From contig NZ_AP022615.1 of the NCBI RefSeq assembly GCF_010730745.1, positions 3,410,001-3,474,000 on the forward strand: DNA of 64,000 nucleotides, in the 5' to 3' direction. The translations under genes and the position numbers were made by a program. Of this stretch, positions 54,745-63,541 are shown in pieces. The DNA is from Mycobacterium heidelbergense (lineage in GTDB: Bacteria > Actinomycetota > Actinomycetes > Mycobacteriales > Mycobacteriaceae). The notes beneath the pieces are model-generated. The model made no database searches. It saw only the letters and a program-made list of their open reading frames with translations, and was not told where the DNA came from. How positions within the stretch are numbered: the stretch's first letter is position 1; every line of letters begins with the position of its first letter.

Positions 54745-54933
54745 TCACCGCCGCGAGCAATGGCGCGCGACCTTGACGCTTGAAATGGCACCCCAGAACG
54801 CCGCGCTGATCTCCATGTTCCAGACGTAGAGTCGCCGGGCCTGAGCACGATCACCACCGCATGCGCTGAGGTAAGGGGCCAAGCGTGGCGCTGTTACAAA
54901 CGTGTCGAGTGCCGCCACTCTGGCCGGGTCCAT
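54745..54933 (-). pseudogene. Abi-like (abortive infection family) gene, N-terminal remnant
   Basis: From an ATG at 54933 the frame reads MDPARVAALDTFVTAPRLAP, then YLSACGGDRAQARRLYVWNM and EISAAFWGAISSVKVA. I recognise the start of actinobacterial Abi-like proteins (RLAPYL-A-GGD--RAL-LY-WN---SAAFW---H-EVALRN). The homologous part stops after about 55 residues where the family continues for roughly 170 more, and a stop follows at 54745. Probably a dead phage-defence gene. Confidence 0.55.
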
Positions 54934-55254
54934 GGCACTTCGCTCTAGACAGAAGAAGGCCCGGCGGGCTTCACCGAGGTGAATGCGATCCTGCCGGGCG
55001 TGCACCACTAATTTACGGGCGTGACACGCCGCAATCAATGCGGGCGCGCCGCAGCCCGCTCTTCTTCCTATAGGAGCAGGTCCGACCTTCAATCGAAGGT
55101 TTCCGCCCGACATGCTCCCGCAGAGCTCAAGCCCGAATCGCCATCACCATATGTGCGGTGCACCCATGCCGGTGCGCGTCCCCCGACTTGTCGGCATCCA
55201 GTCCTAAACTCGCGATGCCCTGATAGCCACGCAACCAGAAAGGGGGGCGCCGGG

Positions 55255-56394
55255 ATGCGATTCCTGCACACCGCCGACTGGCAGCTCGGCATGACCCGGC
55301 ACTTCCTTGCCGGCGATGCCCAGCCACGGTACTCGGCGGCCCGCCGCGACGCGGTCGCCGGTCTGGGGGCGCTGGCGGCGGAGGTGGGCGCCGAGTTCGT
55401 CGTGGTGGCCGGTGACGTCTTCGAGCACAACCAGCTCTCCCCGCAGGTGATCGGGCAGTCGCTGGAAGCCATGCGCGCCATCGGAATTCCGGTCTACCTG
55501 CTGCCGGGCAACCACGATCCGCTCGACGCGTCCTCGGTGTACACGAGCGCGCTGTTCACCGCCGAACGCCCGGACAACGTCACCGTGCTCGACCGGGCCG
55601 GTGTCCATCAGGTGAGGCCCGGGGTGGAGATCGTCGCCGCGCCGTGGCGGTCCAAGGCCCCGACCACCGACCTGGTCGCCGAGGTCCTCGAAGACCTGAC
55701 CCCCGGACCCGTCACCCGGATCCTCGTCGCCCATGGCGGCGTCGACGTCCTCGACCCCGACCGCGACAAACCGTCGCTGATCCGGCTCACCACGCTCGAC
55801 GACGCGCTGGCCCGCGGCGCAATCCACTATGCCGCGCTGGGGGACAGGCATTCGCTCACCCGGGTGGGCGACAGCGGCCGGGTCTGGTATTCCGGTTCAC
55901 CGGAAGTCACCAACTTCGACGACGTCGAATCGGACCCCGGTCACGTCCTGGTCGTCGACGTCGACGAGAGCGCCGTCACCGTGGAGCCCCGGCGCGTCGG
56001 CCGCTGGCGGTTCGTCACCCTGCACCCTCAGGTCGACACCAGCCGCGACATCGCCGACCTCGACGTGAACCTCGACCAGATCACCGACAAGGACCGCACC
56101 GTGGTGCGGTTGGCGCTGACCGGTTCGTTGACGGTCACCGACCGCGCCGCGCTGGACGCGTGCCTCGACCGATACGCCCGGTTGTTCGCCTGGCTCGGCC
56201 TGTGGGAACGCCGCACCGACCTCGTCGTCATACCCGCCGACGGCGAGTTCACCGATCTCGGCATCGGCGGGTTCGCCGCCGCGGCCGTCGAGGAGCTGGT
56301 GGCAACGGCACGCGAGGGCGACGCGGAGTCCGCCGTCGATGCGCAGGCGGCGCTGGCGCTGTTGCTGCGGCTCGCCGATCGGGGGGCCGCATGA
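55255..56394 (+). CDS. SbcD-like DNA repair exonuclease subunit (Rv1277-like)
   Basis: A 379-residue calcineurin-type phosphoesterase, the likely nuclease partner of the next gene. Motifs: HTADWQLG in place of the usual DxH (Asp8, Gln10), VVAGDVFEHN (GDxxD with Glu), LPGNHDPLDA, ILVAHGGVDVL and ALGDRHSLT (GDRH in place of GHxH). Several metal ligands therefore differ from SbcD/Mre11, and I recall the same DWQLG in Mtb. ATG at 55255 with a purine-rich GAAAGGGGGG ribosome site. It overlaps the ATPase gene as ATGA. Confidence 0.86.
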   Translation: MRFLHTADWQLGMTRHFLAGDAQPRYSAARRDAVAGLGALAAEVGAEFVVVAGDVFEHNQLSPQVIGQSLEAMRAIGIPVYLLPGNHDPLDASSVYTSALFTAERPDNVTVLDRAGVHQVRPGVEIVAAPWRSKAPTTDLVAEVLEDLTPGPVTRILVAHGGVDVLDPDRDKPSLIRLTTLDDALARGAIHYAALGDRHSLTRVGDSGRVWYSGSPEVTNFDDVESDPGHVLVVDVDESAVTVEPRRVGRWRFVTLHPQVDTSRDIADLDVNLDQITDKDRTVVRLALTGSLTVTDRAALDACLDRYARLFAWLGLWERRTDLVVIPADGEFTDLGIGGFAAAAVEELVATAREGDAESAVDAQAALALLLRLADRGAA

Positions 56395-59021
56395 AGCTGC
56401 ACCGGCTGGTCCTCACCAACTACCGCGGCATCGCGCACCGGGAGATCGAGTTCCCCGACCGAGGCGTGGTGGTGGTGTGCGGCGCCAACGAGATCGGCAA
56501 GTCGTCGATGGTCGAGGCCTTGGACCTCCTGCTGGAGTCCAGGGACCGCTCCACGAAGAAGGAAGTCAAGGCGGTCAAGCCGGCCAACAGCGACGTCGGC
56601 TCCGAGGTCAGCGCCGAAATAAGCTGCGGTCCTTACCGTTTCGTGTACCGCAAGCGGTTCCACAAAAAATGCGAGACGGAGTTGACGGTGCTGACGCCGC
56701 GCCGCGATCAGCTCACCGGCGACGAGGCCCACGAACGGGTCCGGGCGATGCTGGCCGAGACGGTGGACAACGACCTGTGGCGCGCCCAGCGGGTGCTGCA
56801 GGCCACCTCGACCGCCGCGGTGGATCTGTCCGGTTGTGATGCGCTGTCGCGCGCGCTGGACGTCGCGGCCGGAGACGCCACGGCGCTACAGGGCACCGAG
56901 CCGTTGCTCATCGAGCGGATCGACGCCGAGCACGGCCGCTATTTCACCCCCACCGGGCGCCCCACCGGCGAGTGGGCCGCCGCGATCTCCCGGCTGGCCG
57001 ACGCCGAGGCCGCGGTCGCGGAATGCGCGGCGGCGGTCGCCGAGGTTGACGACCGGGTGCGCCGCCACGCCGTCCTGACCGAGCGGGCGGCCGAGTTGGC
57101 GCAGCGGCGGGCCTCGGCCGCCCCCCGGCTCGCCGCCGCGCGGGCGGCCGCCGACAGGATCGCCGAACTCACCGGCCAAGAGCGCGAGGCCAGGCTGGTC
57201 GCCGACGCCGCGGCGGCGACCGGCGCCGCGGCCACCGCCGCCCACACCGGGCGGTTGGCGCTGCTGGCCGAAATCGACACTCGCACGGCCATCGTCGCCG
57301 CGGCCGAGGCCGAAGCGCAACAGGCCGCCGACGCGCGGGCACAAGCGGCGGCCGACGCCGAGGCCGCGGCCACCGCCGCCGAGGAAGCCACCCGGGCCCT
57401 GACGGACCTGCAACGTCGCGCCGAGGCCGCCCGGCGCGCCGTCGACCAGCTCGCCAACCGCGAGGAGGCCGACCGGCTGAGCGCCCGGTTGGCCAGGATC
57501 GTCACCATCCAGCGGGACCGGGACCGGGTCCGCGCGGAACTCGCAGAGCCCCCGGTCGCCGCCGTCACCGAGGAGTTGCTGCGGCGAATCGAGGACGCCG
57601 CGGCCGCCGTCGACCGCCTCGGCGGCCAGTTGGCGTTGATGTCCGCCGGGGTGGAGATCACCGCCGCCGCCGACATCGAGCTCCTCGCCGGCGACCAACG
57701 GGTGCCGCTCGCGGCGGGCCAAAGCTGGTCGATCACGGCGACCGGTCCCACCACCGTGGCGGTACCCGGCGTCCTGACCGCGCGGGTCACCCCGGGCGCG
57801 ACCACCCTCGACATCCAGGCCAAATACGTTGCGGCGGAACAGGAGCTGGCCGCCGCGTTGGAGGCCGGCGCCGTCGTTGACCTGGCGGCCGCGCGATCCG
57901 CCGATCAACGCCGCCGCGAACTGCAGGCAAGCCGCGACCAGTTGAGCGCCACCCTGGCCGGTTTGTGCGGCGACGAACCGGTCGACCAGCTGCGGTCGCG
58001 GCTCGCGCAGTTGCGTGCCGGTCAATCGGACGAACCCGACGTCATCGCGACGGACATCGCCGCCGCCCGCACCGAACTGGATGCGGCGGAGGCCGACCGC
58101 GCCGCCGCGTCCGCCGAACACGAGACGCGCCGCCGGATCGCCGCGGACGCCGATGGCAGGCTGGCCGAGTCATCCATGCGGGCAACGGTTTTGCTGAACA
58201 CGCTGGAGACCCAGCGCGGCGAGCTGGACGCGGCCACCGCCCGGCTGGCGCGGGAGCGGGGGTCGGTCAGTGACGAGGACCTCGCGTCGGCGGCGGACAC
58301 CGGGCTGAAGGCGGCGGAAGACGCTCAGCGGCGGCTCGCCGAGCTGGCCGGCGAGCTTGCCGCCGCGGCGCCGGACGCGGTGGCCGCCGAATTGGCCGCT
58401 GCCACAGGGGAAGCGACGTCGCTGCACGATCGCTACGAAGAGGCCGCGGGTGCATTGCGCGAGATCGGTATCGAGCTTTCGGTCTTCGGCGGCGAGGGTC
58501 GCCAAGGCAAGCTGGACGCCGCCGAGACGGAACGCGAGCACGCCGCCAGCCAGCACGCCCGGATGGGTGAGCGGGCGCGGGCCGCGCGGCTGCTGCGGTC
58601 GGTGATGACGCGTCACCGCGACACCACCAGGCAGCGCTACGTCGAGCCCTATCGCGCCGAACTGCAGCGGCTCGGCCGCCCGGTGTTCGGGCCCACGTTC
58701 GAGGTGGACATCGACAGCGACCTGTGCGTCCGCAGCCGCACCCTGAACGGCGTCACGGTGCCGTACGAATCGTTGTCCGGTGGGGCCAAAGAGCAGCTCG
58801 GCATCCTGGCGCGGCTGGCCGGCGCCGCCCTGGTGGCCAAGGAGGACACCGTCCCGGTGCTGGTCGACGACGCGCTGGGATTCACCGATCCCGCCCGGCT
58901 GGCGAAGATGGGTGAGGCCTTCGACGCCGTGGGCGCTCACGGACAGGTCATCGTGCTCACCTGCAGCCCCGATCGGTACGACGGGGTCACGGGCGCGCAC
59001 CGCGTCGACCTCAACGCCTAG
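56391..59021 (+). CDS. SbcC-like SMC-type ATPase (Rv1278-like)
   Basis: An 876-residue ABC/SMC-type ATPase. The N-terminal lobe has FPDRGVVVVCGANEIGKSSM (Walker A at 31-38). An extremely Ala/Arg-rich middle (about 190-730) fits long coiled coils. The C-terminal lobe has the signature LSGGAKEQLGILARLAGA (near 795) and Walker B PVLVDDALGFTDP (near 825, Asp-Asp). I see no CxxC zinc hook in the coiled-coil apex, unlike SbcC/Rad50. It probably forms a complex with the phosphoesterase upstream and processes DNA ends. Start overlaps the upstream stop by four bases. Confidence 0.87.
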   Translation: MKLHRLVLTNYRGIAHREIEFPDRGVVVVCGANEIGKSSMVEALDLLLESRDRSTKKEVKAVKPANSDVGSEVSAEISCGPYRFVYRKRFHKKCETELTVLTPRRDQLTGDEAHERVRAMLAETVDNDLWRAQRVLQATSTAAVDLSGCDALSRALDVAAGDATALQGTEPLLIERIDAEHGRYFTPTGRPTGEWAAAISRLADAEAAVAECAAAVAEVDDRVRRHAVLTERAAELAQRRASAAPRLAAARAAADRIAELTGQEREARLVADAAAATGAAATAAHTGRLALLAEIDTRTAIVAAAEAEAQQAADARAQAAADAEAAATAAEEATRALTDLQRRAEAARRAVDQLANREEADRLSARLARIVTIQRDRDRVRAELAEPPVAAVTEELLRRIEDAAAAVDRLGGQLALMSAGVEITAAADIELLAGDQRVPLAAGQSWSITATGPTTVAVPGVLTARVTPGATTLDIQAKYVAAEQELAAALEAGAVVDLAAARSADQRRRELQASRDQLSATLAGLCGDEPVDQLRSRLAQLRAGQSDEPDVIATDIAAARTELDAAEADRAAASAEHETRRRIAADADGRLAESSMRATVLLNTLETQRGELDAATARLARERGSVSDEDLASAADTGLKAAEDAQRRLAELAGELAAAAPDAVAAELAAATGEATSLHDRYEEAAGALREIGIELSVFGGEGRQGKLDAAETEREHAASQHARMGERARAARLLRSVMTRHRDTTRQRYVEPYRAELQRLGRPVFGPTFEVDIDSDLCVRSRTLNGVTVPYESLSGGAKEQLGILARLAGAALVAKEDTVPVLVDDALGFTDPARLAKMGEAFDAVGAHGQVIVLTCSPDRYDGVTGAHRVDLNA

Positions 59022-59035
59022 CGTCACGGTGCGGC

Positions 59036-60718
59036 TCAGGTCCGCATGAACCCGATCGCGGTGTAGTTCAGGTCGGCGAGGCCGGCCGCGCCGAAATTGG
59101 CGAGCGTGCTGCGCACCGCGACGTCGCCCGGAGATTGGGTCAGCGGCAGGCTGAATCCCTCGGCCCAGATGAGCTTGTCGAGGTCGTTGGCCAACGCCCG
59201 CGCCTTGCCGGGATCGAGCTCTTCGAGCGTTCGCTCGATCGCGTCGTCGATCTGCGGGCTGCCGATCTTGCCGAAGTTGCTTGCCCCGTAGGACTGGTAA
59301 ATCTGGGTCAGCGCCGAGAGGGGGAACGCGTCGCCGAGCCAGCCGAACTGCGCGATGTCGAAGGCCCCGACGTTGATGTAGTTGGTGAAGAAGCCGCTGC
59401 CGGACCTCGCGACGAGATCGAGCTTGACGCCGATCTGCGCGAGACTGTGCTGGGCGATCTGCGCGAACACGCGGCTGCCCTGCGCGTCGTAGAACAAATC
59501 GCGGATGACGAGCTGGCGCCCGTCCTTCTCCCGGAACTGGCCGTTGAGCCGCCAGCCCAGGGCATCGAGCTCACGTGCCGCCTCGGCCGGGTCGTAGGGG
59601 ACGACGGAGCCGTTGTCCTGATAGCCCTCCTGCCCGGCGACATAGATGTGGTTGTTCAACGCCACCGGGTCGCCGGTGAGGCCGTACTGGACCACCTTGG
59701 CGATGGTCCGCCGGTCGATGCCCTTGGATACGGCGACCCGCAGCGCCTTGTCCTCGAGGATCGCCCCGTGGGCACCGTTGAACGTGAAGTGCGACCAGCT
59801 CGGGGCGGGGGCGCGCCGGATCGAAATGCCCTTGGTCCGTTGCGCGATGGTCAGCTGGTCCACCGTGCCGATCCCGGTGGCGTCGATCGTGTTGTTCTGC
59901 AGCGCCGGCAGCCGCGCGGCGTCATCGAGCACCAGGTAGGTGATGTTGTCCAGGCGCGGGCGCCGGCCCCACCATTTCGGGTTGCGGGTCAACACGATTC
60001 GCTGCGTGGTCCGGTCCAGAGACGAAAAAATGAAAGGACCCGCCGACGGGCCGGGACCCTCGAGCTGGCCCGTGTTGAAGGCCTCGGGCGTGCCGGTCAT
60101 GGCGGCGGGCAGCAGCATGCCGTTGCCGGCGAACATGCCGCGCCACTCGGCGTACGGCTTGGCGAAGGTCATGACGGCCTGCCGGTCGTCCACCCCGCGG
60201 GTGACCGAGGCGACCCGGTCCGCGCCGCCGGGTCCCGCGATCGCGAAGTTCCTGTCGACGCCGCTGAGCGCGTGGATTTGGCTGGCGATGTCGCGCCACG
60301 TGATCGGCGTGCCGTCGGACCACACCGCTTTAGGGTTGATGGTGTAGGTGACCACCTGCGGGCTGGTCCCGGTGAGTTCGACGCTGGTGAAGTAGTCGGT
60401 GTCGACCGTCGTCGAGCCGTCCGGCCCGATCGTGAACGCCCGCGGCAGGGTGGCCTTCATCATCGCGGCGACCTCGGCCGAATTGCCGTCGATGTGCAGA
60501 ATGTTGAAGTTGGGCGGGAAGTCGCTGAGCGCCAGCCGCAGGCTCCCGCCGTCCTGCAGCGTGGCGGGATCCTGCGGGTTGATGTCGCTGGTGCTGCCGA
60601 TGGATGCGCCGCTGCCGGTCGGGGGCGCCAGGTCGATGGCCGGCGAGCACCCGGTGAGCGCCAAAGCGGCGACCACCACCGCTACCGCCGCGCGGCCCGC
60701 GACAATTCGAAACTGCAC
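59036..60718 (-). CDS. oppA: Oligopeptide-binding lipoprotein OppA
   Basis: A 560-residue solute-binding protein of family 5. The signal peptide (VQFRIVAGRAAVAVVVAALA) ends at the lipobox LTGC. The mature domain begins SDINPQDPATLQDGGSLRLA and contains YTINPKAVWSDGTPITWRDI and RLPALQNNTIDATGIG, closely following Mtb Rv1280c. It delivers peptides to the OppBCD importer. GTG at 60718 taken as start; a GTG ten codons upstream (VPFRGHYTLW) is open too. Encoded downstream of oppBCD in the same direction after a 76-bp gap. Confidence 0.92.
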   Translation of the reverse strand: MQFRIVAGRAAVAVVVAALALTGCSPAIDLAPPTGSGASIGSTSDINPQDPATLQDGGSLRLALSDFPPNFNILHIDGNSAEVAAMMKATLPRAFTIGPDGSTTVDTDYFTSVELTGTSPQVVTYTINPKAVWSDGTPITWRDIASQIHALSGVDRNFAIAGPGGADRVASVTRGVDDRQAVMTFAKPYAEWRGMFAGNGMLLPAAMTGTPEAFNTGQLEGPGPSAGPFIFSSLDRTTQRIVLTRNPKWWGRRPRLDNITYLVLDDAARLPALQNNTIDATGIGTVDQLTIAQRTKGISIRRAPAPSWSHFTFNGAHGAILEDKALRVAVSKGIDRRTIAKVVQYGLTGDPVALNNHIYVAGQEGYQDNGSVVPYDPAEAARELDALGWRLNGQFREKDGRQLVIRDLFYDAQGSRVFAQIAQHSLAQIGVKLDLVARSGSGFFTNYINVGAFDIAQFGWLGDAFPLSALTQIYQSYGASNFGKIGSPQIDDAIERTLEELDPGKARALANDLDKLIWAEGFSLPLTQSPGDVAVRSTLANFGAAGLADLNYTAIGFMRT

Positions 60719-60794
60719 CCAGAGCGTGTAGTGGCCCCGAAACGGCACCCTCAGCGCAGGCTCGGCGCGCTGGGCGCAGGCTCGAAACTGCGCC

Positions 60795-62633
60795 CTAGCC
60801 ACGGCCGCCCGGATCCGGTTGTGGCACCGCGCCCAGCAGCCGGCGCGTGTAATCGTGCTGCGGATTGTCGAAGACCTGCCGGCTGTCACCCTGCTCCACG
60901 ATGGTGCCGGCGTGCATGACCGCCACGTGGTGGGCCAGGTGTTTGACCACCGAAAGGTCATGAGACACGAAGAGATACGACAGGCCGAACCTTTCCTGCA
61001 GATCGAGCAGCAGGTTGATGATCCCGGCCTGGATGGAGACGTCGAGGGCGGACACCGGTTCGTCGAGGGCCAGGATCTTGGGCTGCAATGCCAGCGCGCG
61101 TGCGATGCCGATGCGCTGCTTCTGGCCGCCGGAGAACTCGGCGGGGTAGCGGGTGGCGTCCGCGCGGCGCAGCCCCACGATGTCGAGCAGCTCGGCGACC
61201 CGCGCGTTGGTGTCGCTCTTGCCGAACCCGTTGGCCCGCAACGGCTCGGCAACCAGTTCGAAGACGGGCAACCGTGGATCCAGGGACGCCACCGGGTCCT
61301 GGAACACGACCTGGATGTCACGCCGCAGCGATCGCCGGCTCGCCCGGCTCAGGGTGGCGACATCGGTGCCGAGCACCTCGATCGATCCCGATTGCGGCGC
61401 AACCAGTTCCAGGATCTCATGCAGGGTAGTCGACTTGCCCGAACCGGACTCGCCGACGATGCCCAGGGTGCGGCCCTGCCGCAACTCGAAGCTGATGCCG
61501 TCGACGGCCCGGACCTCGCCGACGGCGCGACGCAACACCACGCCCTTCGTCAGCCGGTAGGTCTTGACCAGATCGCGCACCCGCACCACCACCGACGAGT
61601 CGCCGGGTTCCGTCCGGCGGCTTTCGATGTTGACGCCATAGATGTCCGCGGCGCTGCGCTCGCCAACCTGGTCGGTGCGGATGCATGCCGCCCGATGGTT
61701 CACGCCGACCTCGATCAACTCCGGCTCCGCGGCGCGGCACTCGTCGATGGCCAGCGGGCAGCGCGGCGCGAACGGGCATCCCGGGTCCAGGCCGGCCAAC
61801 GACGGGGGCGAACCGGGTATGGGCACCAGCCGGGTCCCCTGCGCGGCGTCCAACCGCGGAACGGAGCCCAACAGGCCCACGGTGTAGGGCATTTGGCGGG
61901 CGCGGTAGAGGTCTTTCACGCTCGCGAACTCGACGACTTTACCGGCGTACATCACCAGCGCGCGGTCGGCGAACTCGGCCACCACGCCGAGGTCGTGGGT
62001 GATGATCAGCACGCCGGCCCCGGTGACGTCGCGCGCGGTCTTGAGCACCTCGAGGATCTGCGCCTGCACGGTGACATCCAGGGCGGTGGTCGGCTCGTCG
62101 CAGATCAACAGGTCGGGATCGTTGGCGATCGCGATCGCGATGACCACCCGTTGCCGCTCGCCGCCGGACAGCTCGTGCGGAAACGCCCGGGCGCGTCGTT
62201 CGGGCTGCGAAATACCCACCAGCTCAAGCAATTCCACCGCGCGCCGGCGGGCAGCCTTCCTGCCGGTCCGCGGCTGGTGGACTTCGATCGCCTCGGCGAT
62301 CTGGTCGCCGACGGTGTAGACCGGGGTCAGGGCGGACATCGGGTCCTGGAACACCATGCCGACCGCCTTGCCGCGGAACCGCGACATCGCGTCGTCGCCA
62401 AGACCCAGCAGCTCCGTGCCGTGCAGGCGGACCGAGCCGCGCACCGTCGCGTACTCTGGCAACAGGCCCACCACCGCCATCGCCGAGACGGACTTGCCCG
62501 ATCCCGATTCGCCGACCATGGCCACGACTTCCCCGGGATCGATGCGGTAGCTGATGCCACGCACCGCGGTCACCGGTCGGCCGTCGGCGGGAAAGGCGAC
62601 GGCCAGGTCGGTCACCTCGAGCAGCGGGCTCAT
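60795..62633 (-). CDS. oppD: Oligopeptide ABC importer ATPase OppD (two fused ATPase domains)
   Basis: A 612-residue protein, the same length as the Mtb homologue, containing both ATPase halves in one chain. Domain 1 has Walker A GESGSGKS (41-48), signature ELSGGERQRV and Walker B LLICDEPTTALD. The peptide-ABC C-terminal segment carries the Fe-S type cysteine motif CPFAPRCPLAIDECRAAEPE. Domain 2 has a second GESGSGKST near 393, FSGGQKQRIGIAR and ILALDEPVSALD. ATG at 62633 overlaps the oppC stop (ATGA). Confidence 0.95.
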   Translation of the reverse strand: MSPLLEVTDLAVAFPADGRPVTAVRGISYRIDPGEVVAMVGESGSGKSVSAMAVVGLLPEYATVRGSVRLHGTELLGLGDDAMSRFRGKAVGMVFQDPMSALTPVYTVGDQIAEAIEVHQPRTGRKAARRRAVELLELVGISQPERRARAFPHELSGGERQRVVIAIAIANDPDLLICDEPTTALDVTVQAQILEVLKTARDVTGAGVLIITHDLGVVAEFADRALVMYAGKVVEFASVKDLYRARQMPYTVGLLGSVPRLDAAQGTRLVPIPGSPPSLAGLDPGCPFAPRCPLAIDECRAAEPELIEVGVNHRAACIRTDQVGERSAADIYGVNIESRRTEPGDSSVVVRVRDLVKTYRLTKGVVLRRAVGEVRAVDGISFELRQGRTLGIVGESGSGKSTTLHEILELVAPQSGSIEVLGTDVATLSRASRRSLRRDIQVVFQDPVASLDPRLPVFELVAEPLRANGFGKSDTNARVAELLDIVGLRRADATRYPAEFSGGQKQRIGIARALALQPKILALDEPVSALDVSIQAGIINLLLDLQERFGLSYLFVSHDLSVVKHLAHHVAVMHAGTIVEQGDSRQVFDNPQHDYTRRLLGAVPQPDPGGRG

Positions 62634-63541
62634 CGGGTGCCGCTCCCGGGGTCGAGCGCGTCGCGCAGCCCGTCGCCGGTCAGGTTGGCGCACACCAGGA
62701 TCAGCACCAGGACGCCGGCCGGAAACAGGAACACCCACGGAAAGGTCGTCGCCGACTGCGTGCCGTTGGCGATCAGGGTGCCCAGCGACACGTCGGGCGG
62801 CTGGATGCCGAAGCCGAGGAAGCTCAGGCCGGTCTCGGCCAGGATGGCCGAGGCGACGTTGAGCGCGGCGTCGATGATCAGGATGGACGCCACGTTGGGC
62901 ACCACATGGCCCACGATGATCCGGCGGCTGGAGACGCCCATATACCGTGCGGCGCGGATGAATTCGCGCTCACGCAGACTCATGGTCATGCCGCGGACCA
63001 TGCGGGAGCTGATCATCCAGCCGAAGCCCGCCAGCAACAGCACCAGCAGCACGATGCTGGACGAGTTCTTGGTTCGCGGCGTGACGATCGCGATGAGGAT
63101 GAAGCTGGGCACCACCAACAGCAGGTCGACCAGCCACATCAGCGCGCGGTCCCGCCAGCCTCCGAAATAGCCGGCGACGGACCCGACGGTGGCCGCGATG
63201 CCCGTGGAGACGACCGCGACGCAGACGCCGATCAGCATCGACTTCTGCATTCCCCGCAGGATCTGCGCCAACAGATCCTGTCCCAGCGCGTTGGTGCCCA
63301 GCCAGTGACGGGCGTTCGGGGGCTGCAGCAGGGCGTTGAAATCGAGGTCGTCGTAGGAGTAGGGCAGCAGCGAGGGCAGCGTGTAGCAGCCGACGAACAG
63401 CAGCACCAGCAGCGTCAGCGACGCCACCGCCAGCCGGTTGCGCGCGAACCTGCGCAGCACCAGGGTGCGGCGCGAGGTGAAATCCGCGACGTCCGAGCCG
63501 GATATCCCTTGGGCGGCAGCCGTTTCGGCCCGGGACGTCAT
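62630..63541 (-). CDS. oppC: Oligopeptide ABC importer permease OppC
   Basis: A 303-residue DppC/OppC permease. It has an N-terminal helix (ASLTLLVLLFVGCYTLPSLL), the characteristic HWLGTNALGQDLLAQILRGM, five further helices and the coupling motif EFIRAARYMGVSSRRIIVGH contacting OppD. ATG at 63541 overlaps the oppB stop (ATGA). It imports short peptides with OppB. Confidence 0.94.
   Translation of the reverse strand: MTSRAETAAAQGISGSDVADFTSRRTLVLRRFARNRLAVASLTLLVLLFVGCYTLPSLLPYSYDDLDFNALLQPPNARHWLGTNALGQDLLAQILRGMQKSMLIGVCVAVVSTGIAATVGSVAGYFGGWRDRALMWLVDLLLVVPSFILIAIVTPRTKNSSSIVLLVLLLAGFGWMISSRMVRGMTMSLREREFIRAARYMGVSSRRIIVGHVVPNVASILIIDAALNVASAILAETGLSFLGFGIQPPDVSLGTLIANGTQSATTFPWVFLFPAGVLVLILVCANLTGDGLRDALDPGSGTR

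Larger units (their letters stand above)
54424..55254. other. 831-bp stretch without an intact gene
   Basis: Between the AraC gene and sbcD I find no complete coding region. It holds the family B palindrome (54661-54719), a truncated Abi-like gene (54745-54933), a hairpin at 54959-54999 and 54970-54983 (arms GCCCGGCGGG/CCTGCCGGGC with TTCACC/GGTGAA nested inside), and CGCCATCACCATATG at 55139-55153, which also occurs at 54423-54437. The segment 54424-54640 shows nothing I can identify. Confidence 0.7.

Noticed and set aside
54959..54999. Nested hairpin with TTCACC/GGTGAA inside GCCCGGCGGG/CCTGCCGGGC
   Set aside because: The plus strand also reads as a possible protein end (EEGPAGFTEVNAILPGVHH, stop), preceded by an in-frame TAG; I cannot decide between a decayed gene tail and an RNA structure.
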